Source of the DNA: Chloroflexi bacterium HGW-Chloroflexi-10
GTDB lineage: Bacteria; Chloroflexota; Anaerolineae; Anaerolineales; Anaerolineaceae
Length of the DNA: 64,000 nt
Direction of reading: 5' to 3'
Assembly: GCA_002840755.1 (NCBI GenBank)
Contig: PHBZ01000035.1
Span: forward strand, 52,785-116,784
The notes beneath the pieces were generated by a model. That model was given only the letters and a program-made list of their open reading frames with translations. It did not search any database and was not told the DNA's origin. Below are positions 52,133-60,584 of this stretch, one piece after another (position 1 is the first letter of the stretch; every line of letters begins with the position of its first letter). A program made the position numbers and the translations under genes.

Positions 52133-53647
52133 GTGAATATCCAAGAACGACTTGCCCAATATGTTCCCGTCCGTCTAAAGGTGGATCTTAGCCAGCTAAC
52201 GGAGAACGAGCAAAAAATAATTCCACTCTTTATCAAAGCAGCGCAGGCAATGGATGATGCCTTCTGGAAGCAAGCCTATGGTGACCGGGATGCACTGCTT
52301 GCTTTAACGGCAGACCCTGACATTAAACAATTCATTAAGATCAGTTACGGGCCCTGGGATGCATTGCAAAACGACGAACCCGTTATTCCAGGCGTTGGCT
52401 CATACACACCCTGCGCAAATTTCTATCCACCGGATATGACGGAAGAGGAGTTTGAAAGCAGCGCAGCCGATCAACCCGAGTTCAACAATCATTACACAAT
52501 GATCCGCCGGGACAACCAGGGGCTGTTGGTTGCTATCCCCTACCATCAGTTTTTTCGGGAACAGGTTCAGCTCGCAGCAGACAACCTTAAACAGGCATCC
52601 GAGCTGGCCGAAGAGGCAGAACAAAAAGCGTATCTCAACCTACGGGCCGAAGCACTCCTGACAGACGATTATCGTTCCAGCGAATACGCCTGGATGGATA
52701 TGCGGAACAACACATTGGATATCCTGATCGGCGCCATGGAGACATCCATGGATGGGCTGTTTGGGTACAAAGCCGCGTATGCTGCCACCATCCTCCTCAA
52801 AGACTGGTACTGGAGCAAACGCCTGAGCCAATACATAGCGCTCATGCCCCGTTTCCAGGAAAATTTGCCGGTTGCCAATATTTATAAGAGCGAACAGCCT
52901 GGATTGGACAGTGATCTCTATGTCTATGACGTGATATATTATGCAGGGTTTGACAAAGCTTCCAATCCAATCGGTGTTAACTGGCCCGATGATGAGGAGG
53001 TCCGGCTTCACAAAGGTACCCGATCACTTTTACTCAAGAACATGATGCAGGCGAAATTTGAAAAGATCATTGCCCCTATGGCCAACCTGTTGATTGCTGA
53101 TGACCAGCGCCGGTTCGTCACGTTTGATGCCTTCTTTAACTATGTCATGTTTCATGAAATCGCCCACGGTTTGGGCATCACGAACACGATTACGGGTAAA
53201 GGGTTGGTAAAAGATGCACTCAAAAACCAATTCCATGCCATTGAAGAAGGCAAAGCCAATGTCTTAAGCCTGGTTTTGATAAACCAACTGGTTCAATCCG
53301 GGAACTTCAGTGAAACCGACCTGCAGGAATACTACATTACATTTCTGGCGAATCTTTTGCGCAATTGGGACAGTCGTCAGGCCTGCATGCAGCTTAATTT
53401 CTTTAAAGAAATGGGAGCTTTTTCCAGAGATAACGAAACAAAAACCTATCGGGTGAACCTGGAATACATGCCGACGGCAATATCCGCACTGGCCGAACGG
53501 ATTTTACACATCCAGGGGGACGGTGATTTTATTGGAGCGCAGACCTTTATGGATCACTATACGAGTGCTGTCGACGACTTAACCGGAGACATCGAGCGCT
53601 TCAACGCAACGACGCTGGTACGAGATATCGTAGTGGAGCAGGAATAG
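52133..53647 (+). CDS. M49-like zinc metallopeptidase (dipeptidyl-peptidase III-related)
   Basis: A 504-residue cytoplasmic protein starting at GTG (GTCAGTAGTG; no better ATG nearby). The zinc motif is MFHEIAHGLGITN (HExxH), and the third ligand is probably Glu in AIEEGKANVLSL about 45 residues later, as in the M49 family, whose classic motif is HExxxH. The N-terminal part has DDAFWKQAYGDRDALLALT, typical of bacterial relatives often annotated as zinc-dependent hydrolases. It would release dipeptides or act on an unknown amide. It begins a group of small genes of unknown use. Confidence 0.75.
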   Translation: MNIQERLAQYVPVRLKVDLSQLTENEQKIIPLFIKAAQAMDDAFWKQAYGDRDALLALTADPDIKQFIKISYGPWDALQNDEPVIPGVGSYTPCANFYPPDMTEEEFESSAADQPEFNNHYTMIRRDNQGLLVAIPYHQFFREQVQLAADNLKQASELAEEAEQKAYLNLRAEALLTDDYRSSEYAWMDMRNNTLDILIGAMETSMDGLFGYKAAYAATILLKDWYWSKRLSQYIALMPRFQENLPVANIYKSEQPGLDSDLYVYDVIYYAGFDKASNPIGVNWPDDEEVRLHKGTRSLLLKNMMQAKFEKIIAPMANLLIADDQRRFVTFDAFFNYVMFHEIAHGLGITNTITGKGLVKDALKNQFHAIEEGKANVLSLVLINQLVQSGNFSETDLQEYYITFLANLLRNWDSRQACMQLNFFKEMGAFSRDNETKTYRVNLEYMPTAISALAERILHIQGDGDFIGAQTFMDHYTSAVDDLTGDIERFNATTLVRDIVVEQE

Positions 53648-53671
53648 GGTTTAACTATAAAGCGAGGAACC

Positions 53672-54310
53672 ATGAATATAAAGAAACTAAAACAAGCAGA
53701 AGCAGCCTTCTTAAACCGCTATCCGGGTGGGTTCGAAAACCCAGTGATGGTTGAGATTGGCAAGAAACACAGAATGGACAAAATGATCGCGTTTGCCCAG
53801 GAGAGTTTTAAACAAAGGAATTTTGACCGTCCCGACTTGATTGTGGATAATATGATCAAAGTCATCAGTCGCGCCTCGATGGTCTCACTGTTTGAAAAAC
53901 CAAAATTCAGGGACTATGCAAAATCGCTTTCTCTCAAAAGCAAGGAAATTCTCGCCTCCGGGCTGGAAGAAATACTATACAGAAATGAGCAATACGGTTT
54001 TGAAACCATACTGGAAGTTTTGAAAAATGGAAAACTGGCAAAATGGTCGTTGATGACTATTTGCCAAACCTACTTTCGCCCTGAGTTTGAAGTCTTTATC
54101 AAGCCAACCACCACAAAGGGGGCGATCCAATATTTCGAATTGGACAACCTGCAATACCATCCAACGCCATCCTGGGCATTTTATAGCGAGTATCGCGCCA
54201 CCATCAATGAAATGAAAACCCTGGTAGATGCATCGCTCTCGCAATACAACGCATCCTTCTCGGGATTCCTGATGATCACCATGCAGGAAGGCTTTTTGTT
54301 GCCTGAATAA
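53672..54310 (+). CDS. Unrecognised protein, 212 residues
   Basis: Twenty-four bases after the peptidase gene, same direction, with a GCGAGGA site before ATG. The product is soluble, mixed alpha-helical, with FLNRYPGGFENPVMVEIGKK near the N-terminus and aromatic-rich YFRPEFEVFIKPTTTK and YHPTPSWAFYSEYR segments. No family is recognised. The tight spacing suggests it is transcribed with the peptidase. Confidence 0.6.
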   Translation: MNIKKLKQAEAAFLNRYPGGFENPVMVEIGKKHRMDKMIAFAQESFKQRNFDRPDLIVDNMIKVISRASMVSLFEKPKFRDYAKSLSLKSKEILASGLEEILYRNEQYGFETILEVLKNGKLAKWSLMTICQTYFRPEFEVFIKPTTTKGAIQYFELDNLQYHPTPSWAFYSEYRATINEMKTLVDASLSQYNASFSGFLMITMQEGFLLPE

Positions 54311-54425
54311 GTATTTAAACGGGTTGAGTAGTATTTGAAGAACCATTAAATTTGCAATTGTTCAGATTACCGTATAATCAGGATTGTTTCAGCACCGCCA
54401 AAAGACCCCTCGATAGGAGAAAAAG

Positions 54426-54896
54426 ATGGGAGATTACCTTCGTGTCACCAAAGAATGTACACCAGACAGCCTGGACCCGGCACTTGCTGGCGCCATCCGC
54501 GACCACATCGAAAAACACGAACCTGGAGATATCTTTTCTTCTGTGTTGTTCTGCTGTGAAACAACCTCAACCAGAAAAAAGAAACGCTTATTAGCCGGCA
54601 AGCCGGAAGTGATTCTGACCGGCATCCTGCTTACCCCGCAATGGCTGATCTGGGCAGCCGGAAAAGAAAATGAAATCCCCGGCGTGATTTCGGCCAGATT
54701 ACGCGATATACAAGTACAGGATTATGAAAAATCAGAGCTATATAAATTAATCCAGGACACCGGCCTCAGCATCTCCGGTCTGCGCATGGATGCAGTTGTG
54801 CTTGGCAGCGCTTTCATTGGGTTGGGAACGGAGCCGGCCGCGCAAACATTCCGGGAAAAGCTCAAGGATGCTATTGCAAAAGCGAAAATTATCTGA
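54426..54896 (+). CDS. Unrecognised protein, 156 residues
   Basis: A soluble protein with a GGAGAAAAAG site before its ATG. Sequence features: a Cys-Cys pair (VLFCCETTS), basic KKKRLLAGKPEVILTG, and LTPQWLIWAAGKEN, reminiscent of small PH-like or beta-barrel domains. A TATAAT box (54373-54378) stands about 50 bp upstream, so it may have its own promoter. The function is unknown. Confidence 0.6.
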   Translation: MGDYLRVTKECTPDSLDPALAGAIRDHIEKHEPGDIFSSVLFCCETTSTRKKKRLLAGKPEVILTGILLTPQWLIWAAGKENEIPGVISARLRDIQVQDYEKSELYKLIQDTGLSISGLRMDAVVLGSAFIGLGTEPAAQTFREKLKDAIAKAKII

Positions 54897-55057
54897 CCGG
54901 AGGCGGTTTTAACCAAATCGAGCTATACTGATCTCATCAGCATAACTACACTCAGGGTGAAGATCAGCCTATCATAACAGCCTGGTGGATGCGTAAAATA
55001 AAATATTAAAATATTATTGGTACCTTACAGAATATCCTTTTCTTTGAGGTTAAAAGT

Positions 55058-55918
55058 ATGGAAAATATTTCACCATCAATAGATAAACGTCATCTGATCG
55101 TCGCCTGGATATTGCTGGCCGGGCTGTTGTTCCTGCGCTTGCCCCTCCTGGGAGGCATCGCTTTCTTTAGTACTCCCAACTGGCTGAATCCCGTTTACCA
55201 GATTGGCACCTATCTGCTAACGGCCTGCCTGATCTGGTGGGAGAGGGATCGTCTGGCGGAGTTCCATATCGACAAACTGGCGCTCGGTATCATTATTGTG
55301 TTTAAGCCGGTTCAGACGCTTATCCTGACCCTATGGAGAATGGGGGATGATCCACTCGCTTTTCCTAATCTGCCTGGTCTGGCTTTCTGGATCATCGCAC
55401 TCGGCCTGGCGCTTGCGTTATGGCGAAGCCATACCCCCTTACCCAAACTATCGCGAACAAGTTTCAGATGGTTGGGAATAGGCATCCTGGTGGGTTTTAT
55501 TACCATTCTGATAACGGCATATCCGATGTCGCTGCAGATTGATAAAAGCCAGTTAACTTACAGACCCAGTATTCTGGCCACCTTTGTACAGTTTCCGATG
55601 AATTTTTTCTACCAACTGGGGTATGCCGCGGTCACGGAAGAACCGCTTTTCCGCGCTTTTCTGTGGGGCTATCTGCTGAAAACCGGCTGGAAAAACAGCT
55701 GGATCTGGCTGTTTCAGGCCGGACTGTTTATGCTCGGGCACATCTACTACATTACGCGAGCGCCTTATTCTTTCTGGTTTATTGTCCCGTTGGGTGCACT
55801 GGTATTGGGCGCTATCGCCTGGCGCTCAAAGACAATCTCCTCCAGCCTGGCCGCGCATGCCACGATGAACGCTTTGGGATATTCAGTCGGGATGATTGTC
55901 GCCTGGTTTATGAAGTAA
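55058..55918 (+). CDS. CPBP-family (CAAX/Abi) intramembrane metalloprotease
   Basis: A 286-residue membrane protein with about eight helices. The glutamate-zinc motifs are TEEPLFRAFLWGYL (EExxxR), AGLFMLGHIYY and the terminal LAAHATMNAL. These proteases process prenylated proteins, bacteriocin-linked products or sigma/anti-sigma partners in bacteria. A TTGAGGTT site precedes the ATG. The gene stands alone; its substrate is unknown. Confidence 0.86.
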   Translation: MENISPSIDKRHLIVAWILLAGLLFLRLPLLGGIAFFSTPNWLNPVYQIGTYLLTACLIWWERDRLAEFHIDKLALGIIIVFKPVQTLILTLWRMGDDPLAFPNLPGLAFWIIALGLALALWRSHTPLPKLSRTSFRWLGIGILVGFITILITAYPMSLQIDKSQLTYRPSILATFVQFPMNFFYQLGYAAVTEEPLFRAFLWGYLLKTGWKNSWIWLFQAGLFMLGHIYYITRAPYSFWFIVPLGALVLGAIAWRSKTISSSLAAHATMNALGYSVGMIVAWFMK

Positions 55919-56072
55919 GAGATCAGGAATCAGAGATCCGGTTTTTTTTGGCGCGCCATTGGATGATGGTGGCGATGGAACCTCCCGATGCAAAATCCGC
56001 TGATGGCCGTTAACCTTCCAACGTACCTTGCCTGACTTCCCAGCCGGTTTTTTTGGCCCCACACTATATATT

Positions 56073-56214
56073 ATTCGTTTCAATCGTTCTTTGGAAAAAA
56101 AATTCCAATCGAAACGAATGCGATTCTCACAAAAAAGCCCGATATGCGGTCAGCAACGTGTGTTACCGGCTATATGTGGTTGTTAAGATGCTGGTATTCG
56201 TTTTGGAACGAATG
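56073..56214. repeat. Dispersed palindromic repeat, copy 2
   Basis: It is homologous to 5091-5230 over its whole length. It starts ATTCGTTTC, has GAAACGAATG after about 45 bp (nine-base inverted match to the left end), the shared blocks ATATGCGG and GGCTATATGTGG, and ends TATTCGTT-TTGG-AACGAATG. The copies are in the same orientation. Confidence 0.7.
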
Positions 56215-56224
56215 GGGAAGAACA

Positions 56225-56300
56225 GTAATGAGTAACGAGTAATGAGTAATGAGTAATGAGTAATGAGTAATGAGTAATGAGTAATGAGTAATGAGTAATG
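56225..56300 (+). repeat. Heptamer tandem repeat (GTAATGA)n
   Basis: Eleven units of GTAATGA in tandem, the second with one base change (GTAACGA) and the last incomplete. The unit length is not a multiple of three and contains TAA/TGA, so stops occur in every frame. A related AGTAATGAG stretch lies just before repeat copy 1 at 4988. Confidence 0.9.
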
Positions 56301-56502
56301 CGTGACCCGTCCTAAAAAACGTTTACAGATAGAAAGAGGAAATCAGGCAATGGAGATGTACGGGTAGGTAGAAGCATATACAGTTGTTAAGGTGCAATGG
56401 ATATTGATTTTATCAAAATAGATTGCGACTGATTTATTATAGAATAATTGTTCTATAAAGTCAAGCTTTTTTTGACGATTTAGTTACATTTTAAAAGTAT
56501 TG

Positions 56503-56619
56503 GTAGTGGGGGGTTATGGTAGTATAGGCAGCGCGGAATTGTATAATCCGGTAACAGGAACCTGGACTATCACCAGCTCTATGAATGTGAATAGGGCTGC
56601 GCGTCAGAAATCCGTATAA
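56503..56619 (+). pseudogene. Kelch-repeat gene remnant
   Basis: One frame encodes VVGGYGSIGSAELYNPV then TGTWTITSSMNVNRAARQKS and a stop at 56617-56619. This is a nearly perfect kelch motif (GG-x8-E-Y-P-x5-W). No ATG or other blades are present nearby, so it is a fragment of a larger secreted beta-propeller gene. Confidence 0.6.
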
Positions 56620-56658
56620 TTAATATTCAGATGGCAAAAGATAATATGAGGAGTTGTT

Positions 56659-57603
56659 ATGATGTGTGCTTTTTCGAATTACACTTTTGATGTGCCAGAC
56701 TTAAAGAAAATCAGGTTAATTATCAATACAGACGCAAAAAATGAAGCGGATGACCAGTTTGCTATTGTACACGCCCTATTGACTCCGAAATTCTGCATCA
56801 AAGGCATTATCGCTGCCCACTTCGGCACTCGCAGGACCGAGCACTCCATGCAGGAAAGTTATGATGAGGTACTAAACGTATTATCGCTCATGGATGTGCA
56901 GAATGAAATTGATGTATATGGCGGAGCCGCCGAAGCTCTTAAAGATGAATTTACTCCACAGCCTTCGGAAGGAGCCGAGTTGATTGTGCGGGAGGCGATG
57001 GCTGATGACCCGAGACCGCTTTACGCAATTTTTCTTGGGCCGTTGACAGACATGGCGGCTGCTTATCTGACAAACCCACAAATTGCCGGAAAGGTGAACG
57101 TGATCTGGATTGGGGGAGGAAAATGGCCTGCCGGAGGGGAAGAATTCAATTTGAGTAATGACATCCACGCGGTCAATGTGGTTTACAAATCCGGTCTACA
57201 GCTATGGCAGGTTCCGAGGAATGTTTATTGTACATTGCGTGTTAGCCTTGCAGAGCTGCAGGATAGAATCAAACCTCACGGGAGAATCGGGGAATACCTA
57301 TTCCGGCAGATGGTGGATTTCAATCATTTAAATGCCGATAGTCCGGGTTGGCCGCTTGGAGAAAGTTGGTGTTTGGGTGATTCGGCCGCCATTGGACTGC
57401 TACTGGATCCCCACGAATATTGCTATGAGTGGGTAGCTGCTCCATACATTACAAAAGACATGTACTATGTACACGAACAGAATAACCGACTTATTCGGGT
57501 TTATCACACGATAGATGTACGCTTTATTCTTGAAGACTTTTTCAGCAAGATGAAGTTGAATTTCACAACAACACCAAAAACACCTCTTTTTCCTTTATTT
57601 TAA
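56659..57603 (+). CDS. Nucleoside hydrolase-family protein
   Basis: A 314-residue protein of the inosine-uridine nucleoside hydrolase fold. The N-terminal Ca2+-binding motif is INTDAKNEADDQFAIVHAL (usually DTDxGxDD). Family segments: KGIIAAHFG, AIFLGPLTDMAAAY and IGGGKWPAGGEEFNLSNDIHAV. The D-x-D-D replacement suggests a subgroup with another ribosidic substrate. GAGGAG lies before the adjacent ATGATG. It is distant from the nucleoside ABC operon but could serve the same salvage route. Confidence 0.8.
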   Translation: MMCAFSNYTFDVPDLKKIRLIINTDAKNEADDQFAIVHALLTPKFCIKGIIAAHFGTRRTEHSMQESYDEVLNVLSLMDVQNEIDVYGGAAEALKDEFTPQPSEGAELIVREAMADDPRPLYAIFLGPLTDMAAAYLTNPQIAGKVNVIWIGGGKWPAGGEEFNLSNDIHAVNVVYKSGLQLWQVPRNVYCTLRVSLAELQDRIKPHGRIGEYLFRQMVDFNHLNADSPGWPLGESWCLGDSAAIGLLLDPHEYCYEWVAAPYITKDMYYVHEQNNRLIRVYHTIDVRFILEDFFSKMKLNFTTTPKTPLFPLF

Positions 57604-57783
57604 TTCATTCGCTGCTATACTAATCACAACAATAAATTGCACTTATTGGGTGGATAACCCCGCAGATTTGCAATATACCAATCCCCTTTAATGTTAAAGC
57701 GTATGGCAAAATGCAGAGTAACCGAATTCCGTACCATTAATATTTGAGCGAAAAAGATAGAAATCCTATTATGGAAATGGAAA

Positions 57784-58158
57784 ATGAAAATGGAATGGGA
57801 AATCAGAATTCATAATGAGGAAAAATATCTAGAAGTAATTACAAAAGGAGCCGCTGATAAAGATGGTTCATTAAATATGGCGAAAATAGTATCGGAAACT
57901 ATGCAAAAACATAAAATAACCAAGGTATTAATTGATCATCGTAGTATTGAAAGTGTTTCCGGAGAAATAATAGAAATCTATAACCGCCCAAAACTGCTCA
58001 GATTTATAGGGGTTATTTTAGGCGTAAAAATTGCAGAAATCATTAAACCGGAGCACATAAAGCATTTTCGATTTTTTGAGACCGTATGTATTAATCAAGG
58101 ATTTAGAGTATCAATTTTTCAAGAAAATTTACCGGCGCTGGAATGGCTTCTAAAATAA
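57784..58158 (+). CDS. STAS/SpoIIAA-like small protein
   Basis: A 124-residue protein resembling SpoIIAA-like/STAS domains: a beta strand EIRIHNEEKYLEVITKG, the helix NMAKIVSETMQKHK, the strand KVLIDHRSIES and a C-terminal helix. Such proteins can bind lipids or regulate sigma pathways, but the phosphorylatable Ser of anti-anti-sigma factors is not obvious. AT-rich composition. No clear ribosome-binding site; ATG at 57784 or the Met two codons later. It is 16 bases before a GNAT gene and is probably co-transcribed. Confidence 0.6.
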   Translation: MKMEWEIRIHNEEKYLEVITKGAADKDGSLNMAKIVSETMQKHKITKVLIDHRSIESVSGEIIEIYNRPKLLRFIGVILGVKIAEIIKPEHIKHFRFFETVCINQGFRVSIFQENLPALEWLLK

Positions 58159-58173
58159 GAAACAAGGAAAACC

Positions 58174-58812
58174 ATGGATATTATCATCAGACCAGAACTA
58201 CAAAGTGATTATTTTGAAAATGAGGATGTGACCCGGGAAGCATTTTGGAATTTACATGTTCCGGGATGCAATGAGCATTTTCTCGTACACAAGTTAAGAG
58301 AGCACCAGGACTATCTTCAAGATTTAAGTTTTGTTGCTATTCATCAGAATAAAATCATTGGCAATATTTTTTATGCCAAATCCCATGTGATCAATGAGCA
58401 AAACATTCAACTGGATACATTAACCTTTGGACCTGTCAGTGTAATCCCTCAATACCAGAGAAAAGGTGTTGGATCAGCACTCATCAAACATACGGTTGAA
58501 ATTGCAAAGAATGGTAAATCTCCCGGGATCATTATTTATGGCCATCCTTACAATTATTGTAAACATGGTTTTAAAAGTTCAAAGGACTATAACATAAGCA
58601 CCGCGGAAGGTAAATTCCCATACAGCCTGCTTGTTTTGGAATTACAAAAGGATGTTTTCAAAGACCATCAATGGAAATATTACGAAAGTGACGTATATAA
58701 TATTGGTGAAGCAGAAGCCGAGGAATATGATAAAAAGTTTGCCCCAAAAGTAAAGGAATACAAATTCTCGCAAGAAGAATTTTACATGGCCTGCAGAGCA
58801 TTTTTAGAATAG
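58174..58812 (+). CDS. GNAT-family N-acetyltransferase
   Basis: A 212-residue acetyltransferase of the YhbS-like type. The acetyl-CoA binding loop is VIPQYQRKGVGSALIKHTVEIA; GPVSVIP forms the preceding strand and GIIIYGHPYNYCKHGF the following motif. The C-terminal 60 residues are an extra helical tail. The gene is AT-rich (compare the addAB genes), in line with lateral origin. Its acceptor substrate is unknown. Confidence 0.87.
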   Translation: MDIIIRPELQSDYFENEDVTREAFWNLHVPGCNEHFLVHKLREHQDYLQDLSFVAIHQNKIIGNIFYAKSHVINEQNIQLDTLTFGPVSVIPQYQRKGVGSALIKHTVEIAKNGKSPGIIIYGHPYNYCKHGFKSSKDYNISTAEGKFPYSLLVLELQKDVFKDHQWKYYESDVYNIGEAEAEEYDKKFAPKVKEYKFSQEEFYMACRAFLE

Positions 58813-58841
58813 GGGAGCTTACGTGCAATAATACAGCGAGT

Positions 58842-59708
58842 ATGAATTTTGGGCAGCATGCGTGGAGAAGCATGACACATCGACTTTTCCTCAGTAAATT
58901 GGTAGAAGCAGTATGGTATCGCTGGCGGTTTCTGCTGTTAATTCTAATGCCGCAAATGATCCCGCCCTATGCATCAGAGGGATATACATTGTCCGAATGG
59001 GGAATGGTTAATACATTCATCCTGACGCATCCCTTCAAGGATTTCTTTGCCGGATTCTATCCTGTTTTTCAGATAATGCCGCTGGTTTTGTTGGTTACCA
59101 TTTTCCTCGCCGGAAGAAGAGTCTCACGGATATTCAGCGGTTATGCAGCCGTGACCTACGTGATCATTGCATTTCTCCAAAGCATCTCCGTCAGCGATAC
59201 ATACGGTTTTGCTGTGCACACAGCAAATTTAATGACGTTTCTCACCCTTGCGGGTCTGTGGTTCCGGGAAACTGCTTTTCCGCAAAACAAGTTTAAAATC
59301 CAAAAGAATACCATATGGAAATATTGGGCTATCCCCCTCGCTCTGCTGGCATTTTGGTTTCCCGTCAATCCAATTTTACTGACACCCGATTTTGATCCCA
59401 TCTATCTGCTAACATCCGGATCAGGCCTGTCATTTTGCATGGTTACTCCATTGTACCTGGCGATACTTGCACCGAATTTTCCCCAGATAAACAAACCTGT
59501 GTTTATTTCTACCGGTGTCATTGGAGTCATGATGGGATTAGGAAACATGTTACTCGAATTTATCATCTATCCAGCCTTTTGGTGGATCGGTATATTCCAT
59601 ATTCCTTTACTGATCATATCCTTGTGGTGTGTCGTGTTATCGTTCAACGAAATAGCAGGGCAGGTAAGAGAGGCCGTTATAGATATGGGTGTGAGAGCCA
59701 GTGCATAA
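58842..59708 (+). CDS. Polytopic membrane protein, unrecognised
   Basis: A 288-residue protein with about eight hydrophobic helices. The first residues before MTHRLFLSKLVEAVWYRW may be non-coding, so a start at 58872 is possible. Segments include LTHPFKDFFAGFYPVFQIM and LLTPDFDPIYLLTSGSG. It shows no transporter motif that I recognise. It follows the GNAT gene by 30 bases and may be in the same transcript. Confidence 0.55.
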   Translation: MNFGQHAWRSMTHRLFLSKLVEAVWYRWRFLLLILMPQMIPPYASEGYTLSEWGMVNTFILTHPFKDFFAGFYPVFQIMPLVLLVTIFLAGRRVSRIFSGYAAVTYVIIAFLQSISVSDTYGFAVHTANLMTFLTLAGLWFRETAFPQNKFKIQKNTIWKYWAIPLALLAFWFPVNPILLTPDFDPIYLLTSGSGLSFCMVTPLYLAILAPNFPQINKPVFISTGVIGVMMGLGNMLLEFIIYPAFWWIGIFHIPLLIISLWCVVLSFNEIAGQVREAVIDMGVRASA

Positions 59709-59719
59709 ACAAAACCGCG

Positions 59720-59771
59720 GCCCAACCATCTCTGATAGCTTGTCCGAGTCGGCTGCATGCGGTGGTTGGGC
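59720..59771 (-). repeat. Integron attC-like recombination site (single)
   Basis: On the minus strand, GCCCAAC (R'' core RYYYAAC) and GTTGGGC (R' core GTTRRRY) bracket 38 bases that include GCATGCAGCCGAC and an imperfect inner stem around CCGA-C-TCGG. The outer arms GCCCAACCA/TGGTTGGGC pair perfectly. Translated in one frame it gives PNHRMQPTR, a peptide that I recognise as an artefact of attC repeats in annotated genomes. No integrase gene and no second attC were found in the window. Confidence 0.55.
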
Positions 59772-60003
59772 GAGCGCGGTCCGGGGTGTTCACGCGTCTT
59801 TTGCCATGATTTCGCATTGCGTTGGCGGGCTTTTTGATTGTACAATAACCGTATAACTGCCTGGAAAAGCAGGGTTTTAAAATCGTCGCTTCGGAGCGCA
59901 TTGCGTGGGAATTCCGTATCATTAATAAGCTGAGATATTTTGCATCTTAAAATTGGCGAGATGCCTCCGCGACAATTTATTGAGCACCAAAGAAAGGTAA
60001 GAT

Positions 60004-60504
60004 ATGTTGAAATTTAACGGTCCACTTATTGTAGTAGAAGATATTGCCCAGTCGCGGTTCTTTTACGAACAGCTTCTCGGCCAAAAGGTCAAATTTGATT
60101 TTGGAGAAAATGTGCCATTTGAAGGGGATTTCTCCATCCATCTTAAAGCGCATTTTCAGTCTTTATTGGGCGATGCGGCTCAGTATGCGGTTACCAGAAA
60201 AGCCAACTGGGGAGAGTTGTATTTTGAGACGGATGAGCTTATGCCAACCTATCAACGCCTGGAAGAGGCAGGCGTTGAGTTTATTCATCCCATTCTTGAA
60301 CAACCCTGGGGGCAGCGCGTCATGCGGATGTATGATCCGGATGGCCATATCATTGAAATTGGTGAAACCATGGAAGCAGTGGTATGGCGCTTCTACCAAC
60401 AGGGATTGACGATAGACGCGGTCAGTGAGAAAAGTTCCATGCCGCGTGAATTTATAGAAAATGTCATCCAAGAGCATACAATCAGCCCGGCAGACGGCAT
60501 GTAA
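60004..60504 (+). CDS. VOC-family (glyoxalase/bleomycin-resistance) protein
   Basis: A 166-residue protein. One VOC domain (residues 1-120): FNGPLIVVEDIAQSRFFYEQLLG at the start and the terminal metal-ligand strand VMRMYDPDGHIIEIGETM. The C-terminal 45 residues are helical (WRFYQQGLTIDAVSEKSSMPREFIENVIQE) and resemble a small DNA-binding-like helix pair. A AGAAAGGTAAG site precedes the ATG. The substrate is unknown; such proteins often act in isomerase or resistance reactions. Confidence 0.85.
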   Translation: MLKFNGPLIVVEDIAQSRFFYEQLLGQKVKFDFGENVPFEGDFSIHLKAHFQSLLGDAAQYAVTRKANWGELYFETDELMPTYQRLEEAGVEFIHPILEQPWGQRVMRMYDPDGHIIEIGETMEAVVWRFYQQGLTIDAVSEKSSMPREFIENVIQEHTISPADGM

Positions 60505-60584
60505 CACTGCATTGACACATAGACTTTTCTGCGTAACTACTGCGCGCAGGGATGAATGAATAAATACCCGAAAGGAGTTTCCGG

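Larger units (their letters stand above)
55919..56658. other. Repeat-rich non-coding stretch
   Basis: In order: about 150 bp without recognised features, repeat copy 2 (56073-56214), a heptamer tandem repeat (56225-56300), an AT-rich tract, then a kelch-motif remnant (56503-56619). No intact gene is seen. Confidence 0.6.

Noticed and set aside
56225..56300. CRISPR array
   Set aside because: The units are 7 bp with no spacers; it is a simple tandem repeat.
59567..59845. Minus-strand frame of 92 codons containing NHRMQPTR
   Set aside because: This peptide comes from translating an attC-like repeat and the 3' end of the opposite gene; it is not a real protein.
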